Below are positions 7,165 to 8,974 of a stretch of DNA of 8,974 nt, in pieces. The notes under the pieces were generated by a model. The model searched no databases. It was given only the letters and a program-made list of their open reading frames with translations, and was not told where the DNA came from. The stretch lies in contig CALZQD010000054.1 in assembly GCA_945828175.1 (NCBI GenBank), forward strand, positions 1 through 8,974, given 5' to 3'. The translations under genes were made by a program, and so were the position numbers. Within the stretch, counting starts at the first letter, position 1, and every line of letters starts with the position of its first letter. The DNA is from an uncultured Bacteroidales bacterium. Lineage in GTDB: Bacteria; Bacteroidota; Bacteroidia; Bacteroidales; Muribaculaceae.

Positions 7165-8927
7165 TTAAAAGTCATCTATGAGAATGAACGGCGCCCAGTA
7201 GTATGGCGCGTCGAACGGAGGGAGGATGCGGTAGCTCGTCGAGCGCTCGCGGGCCATGATGGCCGGAGAGAATCGGCGGTAGGGTATTTTGGTCGGCTCG
7301 TGGCGGAGGCGGTGCCGGGCGCCGGAGTAGGCCTCGTGTTTCGAGGCGCCGCTGTCGAGCAGGCGGTAGAATTCCTGCATGAAGAGCATCGTCGAGCGGT
7401 CGTCGACACACCAGAGGGTTGCCATGACGGTCTTGACGCCGGCGTTTTTGAGCCCGCGGACGAGACCCGCGGCGCCTTCGTCGCTGACGTCGCCCTTGGC
7501 TGTCTGACAGGCCGAAAGCACGACGAAGTCGACGCCCGAGAGGTCGAGGTCGCAGATTTCGCGGGCCGAGAGCAGGGCGTCCTCGCGGTTGTCACTGTCG
7601 GCCGAGGTGTTGGCTCCGGTCAGAGCCAGGCCGGCGCCGAGGAGCGAGCGGTCGATGGCGACGCTGTCGGCGAGGAACTGCGGACGGCGGCGCAGGCCGA
7701 AGTTGAGGCTGTAGCCGTGGGTGGCGATGTGGACGATGTCGTAGCCGGGGAGTATTTCCTTGACCGTAGCCTCGTCGGCGATATGGCGTGTGTCGCAGGC
7801 CGATGCCTCGGTGAGGGCGGCGATAGAATCGACCTCGGCGCGGGTGCCTTTGAGATATGAGAAGCGCATCTTCGAGCCCGTGCGGCTGCGGAGGTGGTCG
7901 GCGCTCTGATGGTCGGGCTCGCCGGCGATGCTGTCGCGCAGGCGGGCATCATAGTCGAGTCCGCCGACGAGCAGACGGCGCGAGCTCTTCGCGGCCTTCG
8001 GCGCCTTGTCGCGCAGGGCGAGGGCGGCAGTCGAGCTTATGCGGTGGATCTCAAGGCTGTCGCGGCCGTCGAAGGGCATATTCTCGATGGCCCAGAGGTG
8101 GAAGATGCCTTCGGGGGCGATATAAATGCGGCGCGTGCCGCGGGGCAGGGCGCCGATGACGGGCTGCCAGACGCGGTTGCCGATGACAGAGTCGCTGTAT
8201 AGCAGGTTCTTGTCTGTGGGCGACTCGCTTTTCAGTGCGTTGTAAATAGAGTTTGTGCCGACCGTTTCGGCGCGGTAGATGTCGTTTTGGTCGAGCAGGC
8301 GGACAAAGCGGGCGCGACCTCGTTTGGGCAGCACGATGGCGGCGTAGGCGACGGTGTTGCGGCCTGACTCATAGCTGACAATCTCGACTGCGGCCTCGTC
8401 GGACGCGAGCGAGCGGCGCAGAGTGGCCGATGTCGTCGAGAGCCGACGGCGCAGGGTGCGGGTGTCGCGCATGCCGATGAGCGAGGTCTGGCGGCGGAAC
8501 ATGGCGACGTCGAAGAGGAAGTCGGCGGCCGCGTCGCCGAGGATGAAGCTGCGCGACAGCAGGGGCTTGACCTTGGTCCAGTAGTTGAGGCGCTGCGAGG
8601 GTGTCATCTCGTCGAGGTTGTCGAGCAGCAGACGGCGCTCGCTGTCGAAGTATCGGCCGAAGGCGGCGCGGCTCTCGGCTATGCGGCCCGCGCGGGCGAG
8701 GATTTCGGCGCGTTTGCGCCGGGAGATGATGCCGTCGGGCGATGCGGCGTCGAGATGTGCGACGGCTGTGTTGATGTGTTTCAGGGCTTTGGTGTGGTCG
8801 CCGGCCTCGCTCTCGGCCATGGCGAGGTTGGCCATGATGCTGTAGCGGTCGGCCGATTCGGGGACGAGGCTGACGGCTTCGGCGAGGTCGCTGACGGCAC
8901 TGTCGAGGCGGCCGCAGCTCCAGAGGG
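7165..8927 (-). CDS. TPR-CHAT domain protein (caspase/separase-like), 5' end truncated at contig edge
   Basis: CHAT domains share the fold of clan CD cysteine peptidases (caspases, separase, gingipains). 586 residues are visible. The frame stays open upstream of the ATG at 8835 for 30 more codons up to adapter sequence at 8928, so that ATG is internal and the true start is lost. The N-terminal part is helical with TPR-like repeats: the segment ending in DRYSI before 8835 and MANLAMAESEAGDHTKALKH after it look like consecutive TPR units. Numbered from the ATG at 8835, the CHAT domain spans about 210-556. The catalytic His is H373 in DIVHIATHGYS (codon 7717-7719) and the Cys is C443 in VVLSACQTAKGD (codon 7507-7509). 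Typical flanking motifs are GAAGLVRGLKNAGVKTVMATLW and the C-terminal WAPFILID. Both catalytic residues are intact, so activity is plausible. Localisation is unknown because a signal peptide, if any, is missing. It is the first visible gene of the set. Confidence 0.93.
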
Positions 8928-8974
8928 CTGTCTCTTATACACATCTGACGCTGCCGACGATATGCAGTGTGTAG
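8928..8974. other. Illumina Nextera adapter read-through (not genomic DNA)
   Basis: Bases 8928-8946, CTGTCTCTTATACACATCT, are the reverse complement of the Tn5 mosaic end used in Nextera libraries. Bases 8947-8960 (GACGCTGCCGACGA) complete the read-1 Nextera adapter. TATGCAGT at 8961-8968 is the reverse complement of i5 index ACTGCATA, which I know as N506/S506. GTGTAG at 8969-8974 is the beginning of the flow-cell adapter. The whole 47-base order matches the library construct, so chance is excluded. On the minus strand it creates a false start reading MCIRDS, a known artefact of unclipped Nextera ends. Confidence 0.99.

Noticed and set aside
16..8927. A functional link between the CHAT-CHASE2 genes and fumarate reductase because they are neighbours
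   Set aside because: An AT-rich 131-base gap with its own promoter candidate separates them, and frdCAB works as a self-contained unit; adjacency alone is weak evidence.
8369..8944. Minus-strand frame starting MCIRDS at 8944
   Set aside because: The first residues are encoded by Nextera adapter, and the rest is an Arg/Pro-rich shadow of the CHAT gene in a different frame.
1..8974. CRISPR arrays, tRNA/rRNA genes, insertion sequences
   Set aside because: No direct-repeat arrays, RNA gene signatures or transposase motifs were seen; almost all of the window is coding. The only transposon-like sequence is the Tn5-derived library adapter.

Overview
This window looks like the end of a contig from an anaerobic, gut-type Bacteroidales. 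The evidence is a frdC-frdA-frdB order and protein sequences that closely resemble the Bacteroides fumarate reductase, start codons preceded by A/T-rich leaders rather than Shine-Dalgarno sequences, and a promoter fitting the Bacteroidetes TTG / TAnnTTTG pattern. The coding DNA is GC-rich, so a Muribaculaceae-like member is possible, but the family cannot be fixed by reading alone. All seven genes are on the minus strand, so transcription runs from right to left.

Right part (about 8927 down to 3993): four tightly packed, mostly overlapping genes that form one probable operon. In transcription order they are a TPR-CHAT protein (caspase/separase-like cysteine peptidase fold, His-Cys dyad intact, 5' end missing), a secreted 423-residue protein of unknown family, a membrane protein with a periplasmic CHASE2 sensor domain and no cytoplasmic output domain, and a secreted 227-residue protein with a FecR-like N-terminal pattern. 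Three of the four are envelope proteins. The set looks like an undescribed envelope-sensing or proteolytic system, and it is the most interesting part of the window.

Middle (3862-3992): a 131-base, AT-rich intergenic region with an AT-only perfect inverted repeat and a good candidate promoter for the next operon.

Left part (3861 down to 16): frdC-frdA-frdB, a complete menaquinone-linked fumarate reductase/succinate dehydrogenase. Cytochrome b, flavoprotein and iron-sulfur subunits all carry their expected cofactor residues. In such anaerobes the complex normally reduces fumarate to succinate at the end of the fermentative respiratory chain. FrdC carries an unexpected C-terminal extension of about 110 residues, predicted to be periplasmic.

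Right edge (8928-8974): not genomic DNA. It is Illumina Nextera adapter sequence (transposon mosaic end, read-1 primer site, an 8-base i5 index and the start of the flow-cell adapter). The CHAT gene is therefore cut by the library fragment end, and any protein predicted to start inside the adapter is an artefact.
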